In this document: positions 32,301-43,683 of the stretch, in pieces
How the letters are laid out: each line of letters begins with the position of its first letter
Numbering within the stretch: position 1 is the stretch's first letter
NCBI GenBank assembly: GCA_950022295.1
Contig: OX465595.1
Span: 429,158,270-429,222,269 of the forward strand
DNA: 64,000 nucleotides
Source of the DNA: Bromus sterilis
Taxonomy: Eukaryota > Streptophyta > Magnoliopsida > Poales > Poaceae
Direction of reading: 5' to 3'
Translations under genes and position numbers: made by a program
Notes under the pieces: generated by a model
Databases searched by the model: none
What the model saw: the letters and a program-made list of their open reading frames with translations, nothing else
Told to the model about the DNA's origin: nothing

Positions 32301-32988
32301 AAATGAGGGGGGTGTAATCACTCCCAATCCTAGGGAGAGATGATAAAGAACATAAAGGGAAGTTAGACTCTAAATCAGTGGTGCAGAAAACTCTATCAAT
32401 GGCAGACATAATCAAATTGGTTTGATTATTACCCCAAGTGAATTGTCTACTAGCTAGCTTAATCTCTATGAGCCCCCAGACTTCAATCCAGGAGTTAAAC
32501 TTCCTACACCACTTGGGGTCCACTCTACCATTACTTTTATCAGATTGATATCTAACTAAATTAAAGTCACCTCCTACAATAGTAGGAGTACTATCATCTA
32601 TAAAAACAGTATGCAGTTCAGAAATGAACTCATCTTTGCCTTCCTCATAGGGAGACCCATATACAGCAACAATCCTAAATGCAAAACCACTAACTTTGTA
32701 CTTAAGATGACAGGTTATAGAAAACTCCTTATCAATCCAACTAGTTATATAAAAAAGATCAGCATCCACACCCACCAGGATGCCTCCAGCAGAGCCTTTA
32801 GCAGGGAGATGGTGCCAAACATAATTCCTATTCAAGCTAATCGATTTGAGAAAGCTATTAGACAAGTCAGATTTCTTTGTTTCTTGGAAAGCAACAATGG
32901 AAGGCTTAACTTTAGCTAAAGTATCCAAAATGCATGTTTTCCTACCAGGGGCAGTTATTCCCCTAATATTCCAGAAAAGCACATTCAT
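29347..32988 (-). pseudogene. LINE 1 ORF2: endonuclease and reverse transcriptase
   Basis: Starts at ATG 32988 (MNVLFWNIRG). The AP-type endonuclease shows FQETKK, GGDFN and a terminal SDYTPLIW. The frame breaks near 32170. The reverse transcriptase follows (SPGPDGLSF, PISLLNC, LKLDYEKAFDKVN, RQGDPLSPLLFNLVVD) and shifts frame near 30950 just before QYADDTILF. A stop at 30358 interrupts the C-terminal part, which resumes in the same frame with a zinc-finger-like motif (CLFCSENESIQHLFFDC). It ends at 29347. ORF2 nicks target DNA and copies element RNA there. Confidence 0.88.
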
Positions 32989-35051
32989 AGAGAATGTGTT
33001 TTCCTAGGGTGCTTTCCCCGTCTATGATTGCAAACTTTAGACCAAAGCACACTCTGATCAAACATATCAGAGTTGTGTTTTCTGTCAGCAGGAGTACAGT
33101 AATCCAAATCATAATGTTCCTTTAAACTCATTCCTTCAGAATGGTCAAGGGATTCTGTGAAGCCTAAGCTACTAAGATCTACTAAGGTGGGAATATCAAT
33201 GCATTTAGAGGGGCAGGATGGAGTGTTCCTGGACTCCTCATCAATGGATTTATGTAGAATGCTAGTATCTACCTCTATGCCTATCTTATCTGCTACTTTA
33301 ACAAATTCAGGGTTATTGAAGATTGCAAAATTAGCATGGGGAAGGTTACCTTTGATGAAATTCTTGTCAGCATCCAGGTTGGCATTCTTCTTTTTGTTCG
33401 GCAATTTCCAGCATAGTTTTGTCTCCAATGTCAACTCTAGCACTTTTCCTGGCAGCTACCACAGGTCCCCATTTCTGGAGAGGAGGAAAGTTTTGAAGGG
33501 ATTTCTCCAGAGCAGCCACCTGTTCCTGGTGAGTGATATCAGTTCGAGAGGGACTGAACACCACCTCATCTCCATCCATCTCCAGGATATCAGCTTCCTC
33601 AGAGTCAACAGAGTCATCATCAGAGAGCTCTATGTCCCTAAGCAGGTTACATCCATCAGCATTCAGCTCCTGTATTTGCATGATAAAATCCAGGGCAGTT
33701 TGTTTAGTGGAGGATTGGGGGCCCCCTCCCCCTCCACCTGAGGATGGAGAGGGTTTACCAGTATCAGTGCTCCCTAACTCCTTTCTGCTCCCACCACCAT
33801 CAGGCTGATTAGCATTTCCTTGCCCATTCCCCTTGTCCAGCTCTTCATCTAGCAGATCATCATTCTCAAAGTCTTCAACAGGAGGTTCCACAGTAACCTT
33901 GATTCTGTAGAGCTTGTCTCCAACCCCAAATAACCTCTCAGCAGGGATTTTGGTTGCCAGTCCACATCCACCAGGGCTCCAAACACAGAGGCAAATTGTT
34001 CCAAAATAGACCATTGTGTCCACTTAGGATCCATTCCCCTCAGGGTCAGCCAGGCAAGTTGTAAATCAGCTTCAGAGTCAAGGTTCCCTTTCCAAACCTC
34101 CACATTTACTGTCACACCTTCACTGTTAGGCAGACCAAACATGGGGTAGCCAGCCACCTGAGCCACTGGGATGTGTGGGGGAAACTTGACCAGGAAGGAC
34201 CAATCATCCAACTTCCTGATCTGCCAGGGCCAGGAGGTTTTGTATATTGCAGAGAAATTTGTAGCCAGCTCTTCCTTTGTAACCTGACCAGTTTCAACAA
34301 ACACCAAGCCAACATTTTTGGTAACCCCTAAGCTCTGCAGATTGACATCAGGGACATTGATCTGGAAGTACCCCAGCCCAGAGGCATCACTTCCCAGGAA
34401 CACAGCAGGAGACCTGGGCTTTTTCCTAATGGGGCAATCATCTACTTTGTGGGAGATCATCTTGCAAATGAAGCAGCAGGGAGGAGAGTTGCACCCTGCT
34501 TTGTGATGCCCTGGCTCCCCACAACTGTAGCAGATCACATCAGCATAGGCATCTGCTGCAGTTTGTGGGGAGGTCACAGTCTCCTTCTCCTTGGGCACAA
34601 AAACTTTAGGTTTAGCCACAAACTTCTGCTTCCTGGGGCCTTGAGTTTTGCTCTTGTCCCCTGTATCTGCCTGTCCTTGCTGATTCCCATCAAAGGAGGT
34701 ATTGTTAGGGGCAGAAGCATTATGCTCCCCAGAGAAACCATTCCCACCTGACATCTGTTGCCCTCCAACAGTGTTCAAACCAACTCCTTGCCCCCATTGG
34801 TTTGGATTGACCCACTGATTTGGAGGTGGAGGGTAATATGGCCCTGGGTAAGCCCAAGGGGGAGGTGGCGCACCTGGATACCCAAAATTCTGAGCAATTG
34901 GGTTCTGCTGCGGCATGAATTGTGGATCTGGTCCAAATCCACCCCAGTCTTGCATATTACCTCTGCCAGCTGCTCCTCCACGCTGAAAGTTGCCTCTACG
35001 CCCCCCACGGCCTCTCCCCTGATTATCAGCCATGGGAACTCTCACACCCAA
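32985..35051 (-). pseudogene. LINE 1 ORF1: zinc-knuckle RNA-binding protein
   Basis: Starts near 35051 with a Gly/Arg- and Pro/Gln-rich segment, then two zinc knuckles (CYSCGEPGHHKAGC and CCFICKMISHKVDDC) and a DUF4283-like domain (TKEELATNFSAIYK to VEVWKGNLDSEADLQLAWL). The frame shifts near 33940 into an acidic segment (DDDSVDSEEADILEMDGDE) and again near 33400. The last frame stops at 32985-32987, overlapping the ORF2 start as ATGA. ORF1 proteins coat element RNA. Confidence 0.8.
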
Positions 35052-35878
35052 ATCCTCCTGAACTCCACAAAGAGGTTTGGAAGATCCAGCGGCGAAATTG
35101 ATATCAGTTGTGGTAGTCTGACAGATAGCTTCCCGACTGGGTGGGATGTGGGTGTTCTTGACCTCAAGAGGATCCCGCCGCCCCCAATTTATGTCCTAGG
35201 TAGAAGGAAACCTAGCATCTTCCGACCAGAGCTGTCCGAAGATCTCGGCACCAATCTCATTGCAACCTGGGTCTTGGGCTTTCGGTTTCAGGCCTGGCCC
35301 ACCTTTCTCAACATGTGGGGACAGCGCGTCAGCGCTGCTAGGCTGAAGATTGGGACTGCCCTCCGCTGCACACAGCTTCTCTGAAACTCGAACAATGTCC
35401 ACAGGAAGGTGGAGGCGACGTCGCGCGCCTCCACAAGCATCTGAGACATGAATTGCAGCAGAAACTCCCAACTCCCCAACACCCAGGCCATTCTCACCAA
35501 TCTGCACCTCACCCGGACCGCATTTGATGTTCAACATCTTCCCAGCCTCTGACCTGGCAAACAGCTCCGATCGATCCCTGGGACTGAAACCATCGCTGCT
35601 CAAACTGGAGCAAACCGAGGGAGTTGAGCATCTCGAATCGCCAGTACCCTACAGAGGAGGAATTCCTCTACCATCATCAGACAACCTAGAACCAGGCTTC
35701 GGAGTAGAATTTCCCACCAGGCTGGTACTAACTCCAGAATTTAGCATCACCACTCGAGAACCAACCAGGAAACCATGAACAGCAACCGAACTTGCATCAA
35801 TGGGGTGGGGAGGGGATGGAATAGCAGCCTATCTGAGGGGGGATCCGACATCAAACTCGTTGCCCCCAAGTTCGGTAA

Positions 35879-36385
35879 TCACAGCGGTGCTACCATGTCC
35901 CTGAAGACGCACCTCCACCGCCCCTTCTGCACCGGGTCTGCGGAAATGGCCTCCGCCGTCGCCCACCGGAGAATGAGATCTGGGCGATCCCTCCACCGCC
36001 GCCATGGGATTGGCATGGTCGCCTTCTCCACCATAGTCGCGTCGAAGATGATCGCCTCTGCCAGGGAGTACATGGAATCCACCACAGCTTGGGTCCGCGC
36101 AGCAATCTCCTCCTGGAGTCTCTCCGAGCTCCTCCCCCTCCCGCTCGGCCTCGCCTGTGCAGCCCGCAGCTCCCGCACGGATCCCGTCCAGCGAGAGGAT
36201 GCTTCCCCGATCCGTCGGATCCTGGCCTCCTCGCACCTCTCGATAATCGCATCGATCTCCGCTTGGGAGAGTGTCTCCTCCCTCCGATCCTCCTCTGTCT
36301 CCTCCATCTCGCCCCGCGCTCCACGGCCCGCTCCTCGCCCGCGAGAGCGCGAGCCTGAGCCTCCCTGGTGGCGCGGAGGAGCCAT
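35879..36385 (-). CDS. LINE 1 upstream ORF, 168 residues
   Basis: ATG at 36385 to stop at 35879, inside the GC-rich leader of the LINE. The product begins MAPPRHQGGSGSRSRGRG and continues with an acidic helical stretch (EETLSQAEIDAIIERCEEAR) likely to form a coiled coil. I do not recognise the domain. It may be an uORF product or the first part of ORF1 in intact relatives. Confidence 0.45.
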   Translation of the reverse strand: MAPPRHQGGSGSRSRGRGAGRGARGEMEETEEDRREETLSQAEIDAIIERCEEARIRRIGEASSRWTGSVRELRAAQARPSGRGRSSERLQEEIAARTQAVVDSMYSLAEAIIFDATMVEKATMPIPWRRWRDRPDLILRWATAEAISADPVQKGRWRCVFRDMVAPL

Positions 36386-36545
36386 GGCGAGGAGGGAAGA
36401 GGTTCCCCGCGGTAGGAACGGTGGAGTGAGGCGTGGATCTGGCTGGGTCGGCGGCGGCGACGGCGAGATGCGGTGCGGTGGGTGGGAGCGAGCGTGGGAG
36501 CATATTACCCCGGGCGATGGATCTATGGATCTCCGGCCCTTTAAT

Positions 36546-37053
36546 ACGTAAGTTAATTGTGCAGATTTGCACGGACACCCCTGCACATAGCTGACTTGCC
36601 GAACCCATCTTCCCGATCACCATGGCGGCGACCTGCGGCTAGAGACAATGAACTATCGTACGCCTAAACTGCCAGAAAGACTAGATGTTGGATGCCAAAT
36701 GCGTACACTCGAAGATCAATACAACGTCCTTAATCCATCTCTTCAGCCCATTCCTAGTGTCTCAAATTAGATCGGTTTGCTTCAGGTCTTCAAACCAGAT
36801 CGGTTGGCTTCAGATCTTCAGGCGAATTATTGGGTAAAATAATGATTCAATATGTATGAATATTTACCTTGATTCTCCTTCACTTGATTGTAAATATGGA
36901 TTCTGTGATGCATGATGATGTGATCGAATTTAATTACACATCGATTTGGCTCATATTTACTGTTCGAAATTATGCTAGTCACCAACGGCATTCTCTGTTT
37001 CTGAATTTTACATTCACTTGTTTCGTAATTTTGAAGCTCGATTGGCACACCCA

Positions 37054-37058
<5 letters not shown>
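36546..37058. other. Spacer between LINE 1 and the TA repeats
   Basis: No gene. A direct partial repeat of TCTTCA and AGATCGGTTTGCTTCAG near 36770-36815 is visible. Confidence 0.5.

Positions 37059-37102
<44 letters not shown>
37059..37102. repeat. TA microsatellite, left
   Basis: About 22 uninterrupted AT units. Confidence 0.97.
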
Positions 37103-37107
<5 letters not shown>

Positions 37108-37348
37108 ATCTATTCATCATCCAGGGTACAGAATAATTTATTCTTCACCCGAGGTAATTTTACGAACCCTTCATAAAAAATTACGTTTGTAATACAAATA
37201 GTTACATTAATATGGATTCGCTTCATAAATTTTGACATAAAAAAACAAAAAAATTGGTCATAAGATAAAAAATTTACATTTTATGTATATTTTACACCAT
37301 CATTTTTACCTTTGTAATTTTACGTAATATAAAATATATTTTAAGGCG

Positions 37349-37349
<1 letters not shown>
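37103..37349. mobile_element. Possible Micron-like element between TA repeats
   Basis: A 247-bp AT-rich, non-coding segment, bordered on both sides by TA microsatellites. Known Micron elements of rice have this arrangement, being inserted in TA arrays. The classification is by arrangement only. Confidence 0.35.

Positions 37350-37383
<34 letters not shown>
37350..37383. repeat. TA microsatellite, right
   Basis: About 17 TA units. Confidence 0.97.
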
Positions 37384-37385
<2 letters not shown>

Positions 37386-37424
37386 CTGACGTAATCACCA
37401 ACAGCAAGTCATTTGATAATTACT

Positions 37425-40400
37425 TGTAACATCCCAAAATTCTCCGAATTTTGGAATGTTAATAAATTAAATAGATAATGATTGTTTGCTTGATGTGTTT
37501 GATTTTCTCTGGGATTTAAAACTTTTGGAGTTTACTGAATATTAAAACGAGAGGGAATAAAATGACTTTCCCTAATATTCATCGTTGGTGTTTTGGAATT
37601 TATTATTTAAAAACAAAACCAACAAAACAAAATGAGAGAAGGTAATATGACTCCTTCAACATTTTAAAAGTTTGGAAAATGTTTTAAATTTTTATTGAAA
37701 TTCTTTTAAAATATTTTTAAACATTCTTCCACACATGGCAGTTCGCTGGAGAGGATATAAAAGGACTTATCCCCATTTTTAATTGGTTGGAAAATAGTTT
37801 CAAATATTTATGTGAGACTTTTTAATTTTACTTTGGAGTTATAAATATTTTCTAAAATTATTTTTGGAATTTATATATGCTCTGGAAAAGTTTTTAAATC
37901 AATTTTCGGAGTTTTCGGTATTTTTAAAATGCCAGAAAAGTATTTAAAAATATTTCAAAATAAGTTGAAAAGTTTTTATTTTATTTTATTATTTTGGTCA
38001 AGCCAAAAATTCAATTTTATTATTTTAAAAATATTGGCGAAGACGGAATTTTAAAATAAATTTCCGTGATTTTTCTAATATTGTTTTGGGCCTAATGGGC
38101 CTGGTCTGTTTTTTTTTCTAGCAGACCGAATTTGTTTTTATTTCGGATTTAAAAAAAAATAGAGGATTAGGGGCTGACTATAAATAGCCCCGATTAGGGC
38201 TAAGTTTATTTTCGCCAGCGTTTATTAGGGTTAGCTAATCTAATCTGCGGGACCCGCCGCCGCCGACGTCATCGCCGGAATCTCGCCGGAGCTTCGCCGA
38301 AAAGTTCGTCGGAGCTACGTTTTTCGCGTTTTTTCGAGGTATATCGCGATCCGCCGCCACCTGCCGGTGTACCCCGCCGCCCCTAGCCCCGCTGCGCCGC
38401 CGCCGCCCCTGACCGCGCCCGGCCGGAGCTAGCCCGAGTCGCTAGCCGGAGCTAGCCGAGCCGCCATGGCCGCCGCGCTCACGAACGCGTGCCTGCGCCC
38501 CCGCGCCGGCGCCTGGCCGCGCCCGGCCGCCCGCCCTCCGCCTGGCCGCGCCCGGCGGCCGGCCCTCCGCCGCCGCCTGGCCGCCGGCCCTGGCTGGCCG
38601 CGCCCGGCCGCCGGCCCTCCGCCGCCGCCTGGCCGCCGGCCCTGGCTGGCCGCGCCGCCCCAACAGGAGCCGGAGCCCATGGACCCGATCGCGTTTTTTG
38701 TAAAAATTTTATTTTTGTATCAGTCCTTTTTGCAGTAGACCCCCCGGTACCCCCGTTTTTCACCCGAAACCGTTTTCGCGAGTACTTTTTAACCGTAACT
38801 CGGAATTGGGCGATTCCAGTTGCGTTGCGACCGTGTAGAAATTCTCTAGCCAGTAGACCTAGTGTTACAGAAGTTTGAAGTATTTAAATTTGGGTCCCAA
38901 GCTGATCCAAATTTGAACTTCCGGCAGCCGTAACTTTTTACCGGTGCACCCGTTTGCACCGTTTCTTTTTGCGTTGGATCACTCGTGTCATGTACTTTCT
39001 GTTTATATCATGTGGGCACAAAAATTCACAAGTTTATTGATCTGTTCAAATTCAAATTCAACTCTATGTTGCAATTGCTATGACCTGCGTTGTAGTATTC
39101 CGTTTCACGTGATTCTTTTTGCATATTGGATCATATGAGACATCTTATCGGCAATATCCACATACCATTCATATTGCTATGATCTTTACCTTGATTTCTG
39201 AATGCCTCGATCATACTTTTGTATTGACAATTCCTTATCCGTTGACTCTCTCGAGTTCACGTTCCACCGATCACCTTCGAGCACATCCACACCTTTGCAT
39301 TTCAAAACCTTTTTGTTTTGTTGCTAAAAACTTCAGTGATTGTTTTGTTGATCTTATGTTTTGTCCTTGTGGTGTGATTGCTTATTGAGTTGTTTCGTTG
39401 ACGATAGATTGCTCGGAGTGTGATGAGTAGAGTTGACTGGAACGTGAGAGCGAAGATCTTCATCGAATGTATAAGGCAAGTGATACTTTGACCATACTCA
39501 TACCTATATTTTCTATATGCATTATGTAGGAAATATCACTCTATTGCATGATAGGTAGTTTATTATACTGTTGCTGCAAAACCAGTTAAGACAGCCATAT
39601 GTTTTGACTTGTCTACCGTAGATCAACCTAGCCGTGTTGTTACTTCATTGCTATGCTTTGTAGACGTGGTTTGGGCTGTGAGAATTCATGGAGTGCATGT
39701 GAGCTATTTAATAAACTATGTAGCAACTTTAGAATAAATAGAAATCACTTCTGGACGGGCGGGTTGCATCCCGGTAGTTGTGGCTCGGTTGAGGACAATG
39801 CCGGGGTTAAATGCACCCAATGGTTTGTTTGGTGGTGAACCGGGTGCGTTATGGTGAGTACCCTCTCACGCAGTGGGCGCCGTCCAGGCTCAAAAAGATC
39901 AGACATGCAATATTACTAGTAGCTTCCGTGTACAGGCACTGGCTATATGGGCTCTGGCTTAGATGAGTAAGTTGTGGGGAACCTGGCCCTGGTAGCTAGC
40001 TGATGTAGAATTGTGTTAGGTGTACCGGCTACCAAAGGGTGGAGGCAACCTCTTCGGAAAGTCTTTGTCTCAATCTTCGGGTTGAGTCCAGTGGGGAACG
40101 TGTACAAACCTCTGCAGAGCGTATAAACTGATCATGATTAGCCGTGTCCACGGTTACGGACGAACTTTGAGCAACTAGTCAGTACTGTTGATGAATGATC
40201 TTGACAGATGAACACTTAATAATAATTTGGTTGGGACAAGAGTAGCATGGGTTGCTGTGTGTTTCAGGTAGAACTCAACTTAAAATTTTGACTAGTTTAG
40301 TTCAGGAGAAAATTGGCTTTCTGCAAAACTAAACCATAAGCCTTTCCTTTGACTTACCTTGCATGTAGTTGTAGTTCCTTTATATAAACTTTTTTCGTGT

Positions 40401-40757
40401 CAGTTGCCGTACAAATCAGATGTACTGACCCGTTGTCGGGCTGTAACCTTCGGTGTTGCAGGTTTTTCAGACGATCAGTAAGGTGCGTTTAGGGGTTGCG
40501 AGTCTACACTCAGCATGTTCGCATGTGGCTGTTGATGGGACTCCACGTTATTTGCTTTTTCTTCCGCTATATTTATATTGAGTAAGCTAGCCTTGAGCTA
40601 TGCAACTTGTTATTTATTTACTCTGGATCATACGTTGTAATAATGATGCACTTGTACTTTGATATACATCTATAATACTGTGTGTGTCAGCGAGTTCGAT
40701 CCAGGGACTGGCACTTGAGCACAGAGACTTCAATTCGGTGTGAATTGGGTCGTTACA
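37425..40757 (+). repeat. LTR 1 (left) of the tandem element
   Basis: 3333 bp, TGTAACATCCC to GGGTCGTTACA. The 5' 750 bp is AT-rich and ends with the TATA box TATAAATA (38179-38186); a GC-rich segment with GCCGCCATGG follows. It is 90 bp longer than the other two LTRs because of duplicated GC-rich motifs near 38390-38660. Its 5' variants are unique; its 3' part matches LTR 2. Confidence 0.93.
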
Positions 40758-40759
40758 GA

Positions 40760-40772
40760 TGGTATCAGAGCA
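40760..40772 (+). other. Primer-binding site 1
   Basis: TGGTATCAGAGCA two bases after the LTR, complementary to the 3' end of initiator methionine tRNA, the usual primer of plant LTR elements. Confidence 0.85.
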
Positions 40773-41370
40773 GTGTGTTGACTGTAGGTTCGTGACCCTA
40801 GAAAATGGATAGGAAAAGCCATAGGAACAAAAATATTTTATCACTCTTTGATCACTTACTCTCTTGACTAGTATCTCTCATCTATTATTCATCTTCTAAA
40901 ACTTCTCATCTTGTTTTACTATGAATACCCCTTGAGTTGTTTATACCTTGGAAGACAAGACATTTGAGAAGAACATCATCAACCTCGTAGATCAATTGGA
41001 GTGATGATTATCGGAACTGGAAGGAATAACTTACGGTGATCAATAAGTTTGACACTGTGAGAGGAACCTTTAAGATCAGCTTAGCTGAGAAGGATGAAGC
41101 TTAGAATCAGACCACCACCTTTTATGTGAAGTTAGATGAACGAATTTTCGCGTAGTATGATGAGATCGTATGTCTTGTACATATGACCTTACCCTAGGTG
41201 TTGTTTGGGTGTTTTGACTGTTGTGACTGTATTGTTTGTTGTTATGTGTTACTGTCGAACGTAGGTGTTTTGCCTCTTTTGGTTTGAGTGCATATGCGTG
41301 GTGTTATCTTTAGTTGTTGTCTTGTCGGTGTTATAGTTTTGCCCTAACCCTTGTCGTATGGGCTTGATAG

Positions 41371-42102
41371 ATGGAGTATGGAGTAGGACTCGCCTTTTCT
41401 GGGGCGATGTCGAGACTGAAGGTGGAGCAATGGATTCGTAGATTGGAGGAGCACATGAGGGTAAACAAGGTTGGAAGTGAGGACATGGTCCCCTATGCTG
41501 TCAAGTACTTTGTAGAAGAGGCTGCTACCTGGTGGAGAATGCATCAAGCAATTGACGAATCACGAAGGAAGATTACTTGGAAGGAGTTCACTAAGATTTT
41601 GTTGGGATCTCGCCTTGTCACCCCGACGCAAAGGACGGTAACCCGTAAGAGGCCTCGTGCCTGCAAAATTTGTGGGGAAGTAGGACACTCCCATGAAGGA
41701 CACCAAGATGGATGTCCCTATTGTGAAGAAATTCACTCGGGTGAAGAATGTCCCACTGCACAAGTCACATGTTTTACATGTGAAGGAACTGATCATTACC
41801 CCACTCAGTGTCAATTTTTCATCGTGACACAACAAGTGGTGCAACATCAAAAGGAAGAAATGAAGAAAGCTATCCAAGAATTGAAGGAAGCGCCCGTGAA
41901 GAAGAAAAAGAAGGACATTAGCCACATTCAGTGTTTCCGGTGCCGGAATATGGGACATTACGCCAACATGTGTCCAGAATTAAAGGAAGCACTCATGATG
42001 AAGAAGATAAAAGACCTCAGCCAAATTGAGTGTTTTTGGTGCAGGAACATGGGACACTACAGCAATATGTGCCCAGAGTTGGAGGGGAAGAAGAGGTTGT
42101 GA
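41371..42102 (+). CDS. Gag-like zinc-knuckle protein, copy 1
   Basis: 243 residues. Residues 15-80 resemble the retrotransposon Gag core (VEQWIRRLEEHM, YAVKYFVEEAATWW, ITWKEFTKILLG). Five zinc-knuckle-like motifs follow: two divergent (Cys98 onward and Cys115 onward) and three canonical CX2CX4HX4C at residues 134-147, 188-201 and 221-234. A Lys-rich segment lies at 171-181. The last two knuckles are a tandem duplication with 33-residue spacing. The protein should bind element RNA in particles, with enzymes supplied by another element. Identical to copy 2. Confidence 0.85.
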   Translation: MEYGVGLAFSGAMSRLKVEQWIRRLEEHMRVNKVGSEDMVPYAVKYFVEEAATWWRMHQAIDESRRKITWKEFTKILLGSRLVTPTQRTVTRKRPRACKICGEVGHSHEGHQDGCPYCEEIHSGEECPTAQVTCFTCEGTDHYPTQCQFFIVTQQVVQHQKEEMKKAIQELKEAPVKKKKKDISHIQCFRCRNMGHYANMCPELKEALMMKKIKDLSQIECFWCRNMGHYSNMCPELEGKKRL

Positions 42103-43683
42103 ATGTGGAAGCAAGGATGCTGACTTAAAGAAGCTTATGTTTTGCCATGGGAGAATAGAATAGTCGTGGTGTGCACCAGTGTATAGTGGTACTTTTTATG
42201 TTAGTTGGAGATGTGTATCGATGCGGTTTTGCTATGGATTAACTAGATGTTTTATGTCATGATTGTTTTGTTAAGTGTTGTCTTGTACCCTGTGACCCTG
42301 TTATGTCTTGGAGTGATGTGATGTGGTGCTTTGTGTTTCTTCTATGCGAGTAGAATAAGTTTACGTTTCATTAGACCCTCATCTATTTAGTATGCTTCAA
42401 GACTAAAGGAGACACAACAACAAGAAGAATAACTTGATGAATGGCTCAACGATATGAAGATTGTTTTCGACATTGCAAACTGAAGCTGCCGTCATTGAAG
42501 ACCTGAAGACTTGAAGACCTGGAAGATTCACGTCTCCACCGTTAGGTCATTCTGTGAGCTGTCATTTCTTGTTTTACCGACAGCTACACATCAAAACTTA
42601 TGTTTCAAAACTAGTGTGATGTTTGTATGGGTATCTCTCGCTATCTCTCTCTACCTCGCTATCTACATTCTGTTCCCTCTCACCTCAAACCCTACACTGA
42701 AGAAGCTGTTACAATGGCTGCAAATTTCAAGACAGGGATAAAGATGGATGCAACCGATGCTGAGTTCAAGGATAACCCACAGGTCCCAGGATCTTACAAC
42801 AAGAGAGCACAATATTGCTGAAGGAAGAACTCTGGAGCAAGTTGTAGTCCACCAGTGCACGTTTAATAGCAGGCTACGTAAACCTGAGTGTTGTGAAGAG
42901 ACGATAGATGTTTTGTTTGGCTTGCAGAACCATGGACTTATCTGAACCCAGTTCAAGATAAGGAGGACTTCTGCAATGCTTGTGAGAATGACCGAGTGTT
43001 AGATCGCGAGATTCACTAAACCATATACAAGGTAATGATATGGGTGCGGAATGGATTGGCCCCCATGACGACTACTCTTATTATTTGCTCTTTCTATGCG
43101 GGATGGTAAATCTTGAGTGAATTACCTATAGAAGAGAGACGACGATGTAAAGCCTGAACCATAGAATGGTACGATGTGTGACCCCTGTAGGATATTTCCG
43201 TTTGTATTATACGGTGAGGATGGACCAAGACCTTTTGCTGCAGGTATCCCGTAGAAGTATTCTTGATGACCACCAAGAGGGAAATAGATAGTTGCTTAGT
43301 AGGGGCGTCTGACCTGTCACCCATGAAGTCTTAGTGCTTGGAAGACCACTCCCTGGCTAAGGAATGGAAACCTCAAAGGAGGAATTCGTGAAACCTCGAA
43401 GACCTCAGGTGAAACCTGTGCGGAGAATGTCATCGATGGATTAAGATACTGGAAGCCCACACTTGTGATGAAGAATTCCATGCCCCAGCGGAGTATGAAG
43501 ATTATGTGTGAGGAGCTCGCTGAAGGAGCAAGCTTTTGAAGACCAAGACGCATTCCTTTTAAGGGTGGTAGCACCCTGGACCGTCGGAGGATCGATTGAC
43601 CGTCATGAAGACCCGAACCCTAACCTTTCTCTTTCTAGCCTTCTCGAATCTCGAGGACGAGATTCCTTTTAAGGGTGATAGTG
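42103..43683 (+). other. Internal domain 1, non-coding 3' part
   Basis: About 1.6 kb with only short unrelated frames; no enzyme domain on either strand. It ends in the polypurine-like AAGGGTGATAGTG directly before LTR 2. Confidence 0.75.

Larger units (their letters stand above)
28968..36530 (-). mobile_element. Full-length LINE (L1-type non-LTR retrotransposon), degenerate
   Basis: Minus-strand element flanked by the 15-bp direct duplication CTCCGGCCCTTTAAT (28953-28967 and 36531-36545). From 5' to 3': a GC-rich leader, a 168-codon upstream ORF, an ORF1 with zinc knuckles, an ORF2 with endonuclease, reverse transcriptase and a C-terminal domain, and a 3' end (GGAACCGGGGGGCCTGATGG in sense orientation) running into a short decayed A-rich tail. 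Frameshifts and one stop break both ORFs, so it cannot move by itself. About 7.56 kb. Confidence 0.92.
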
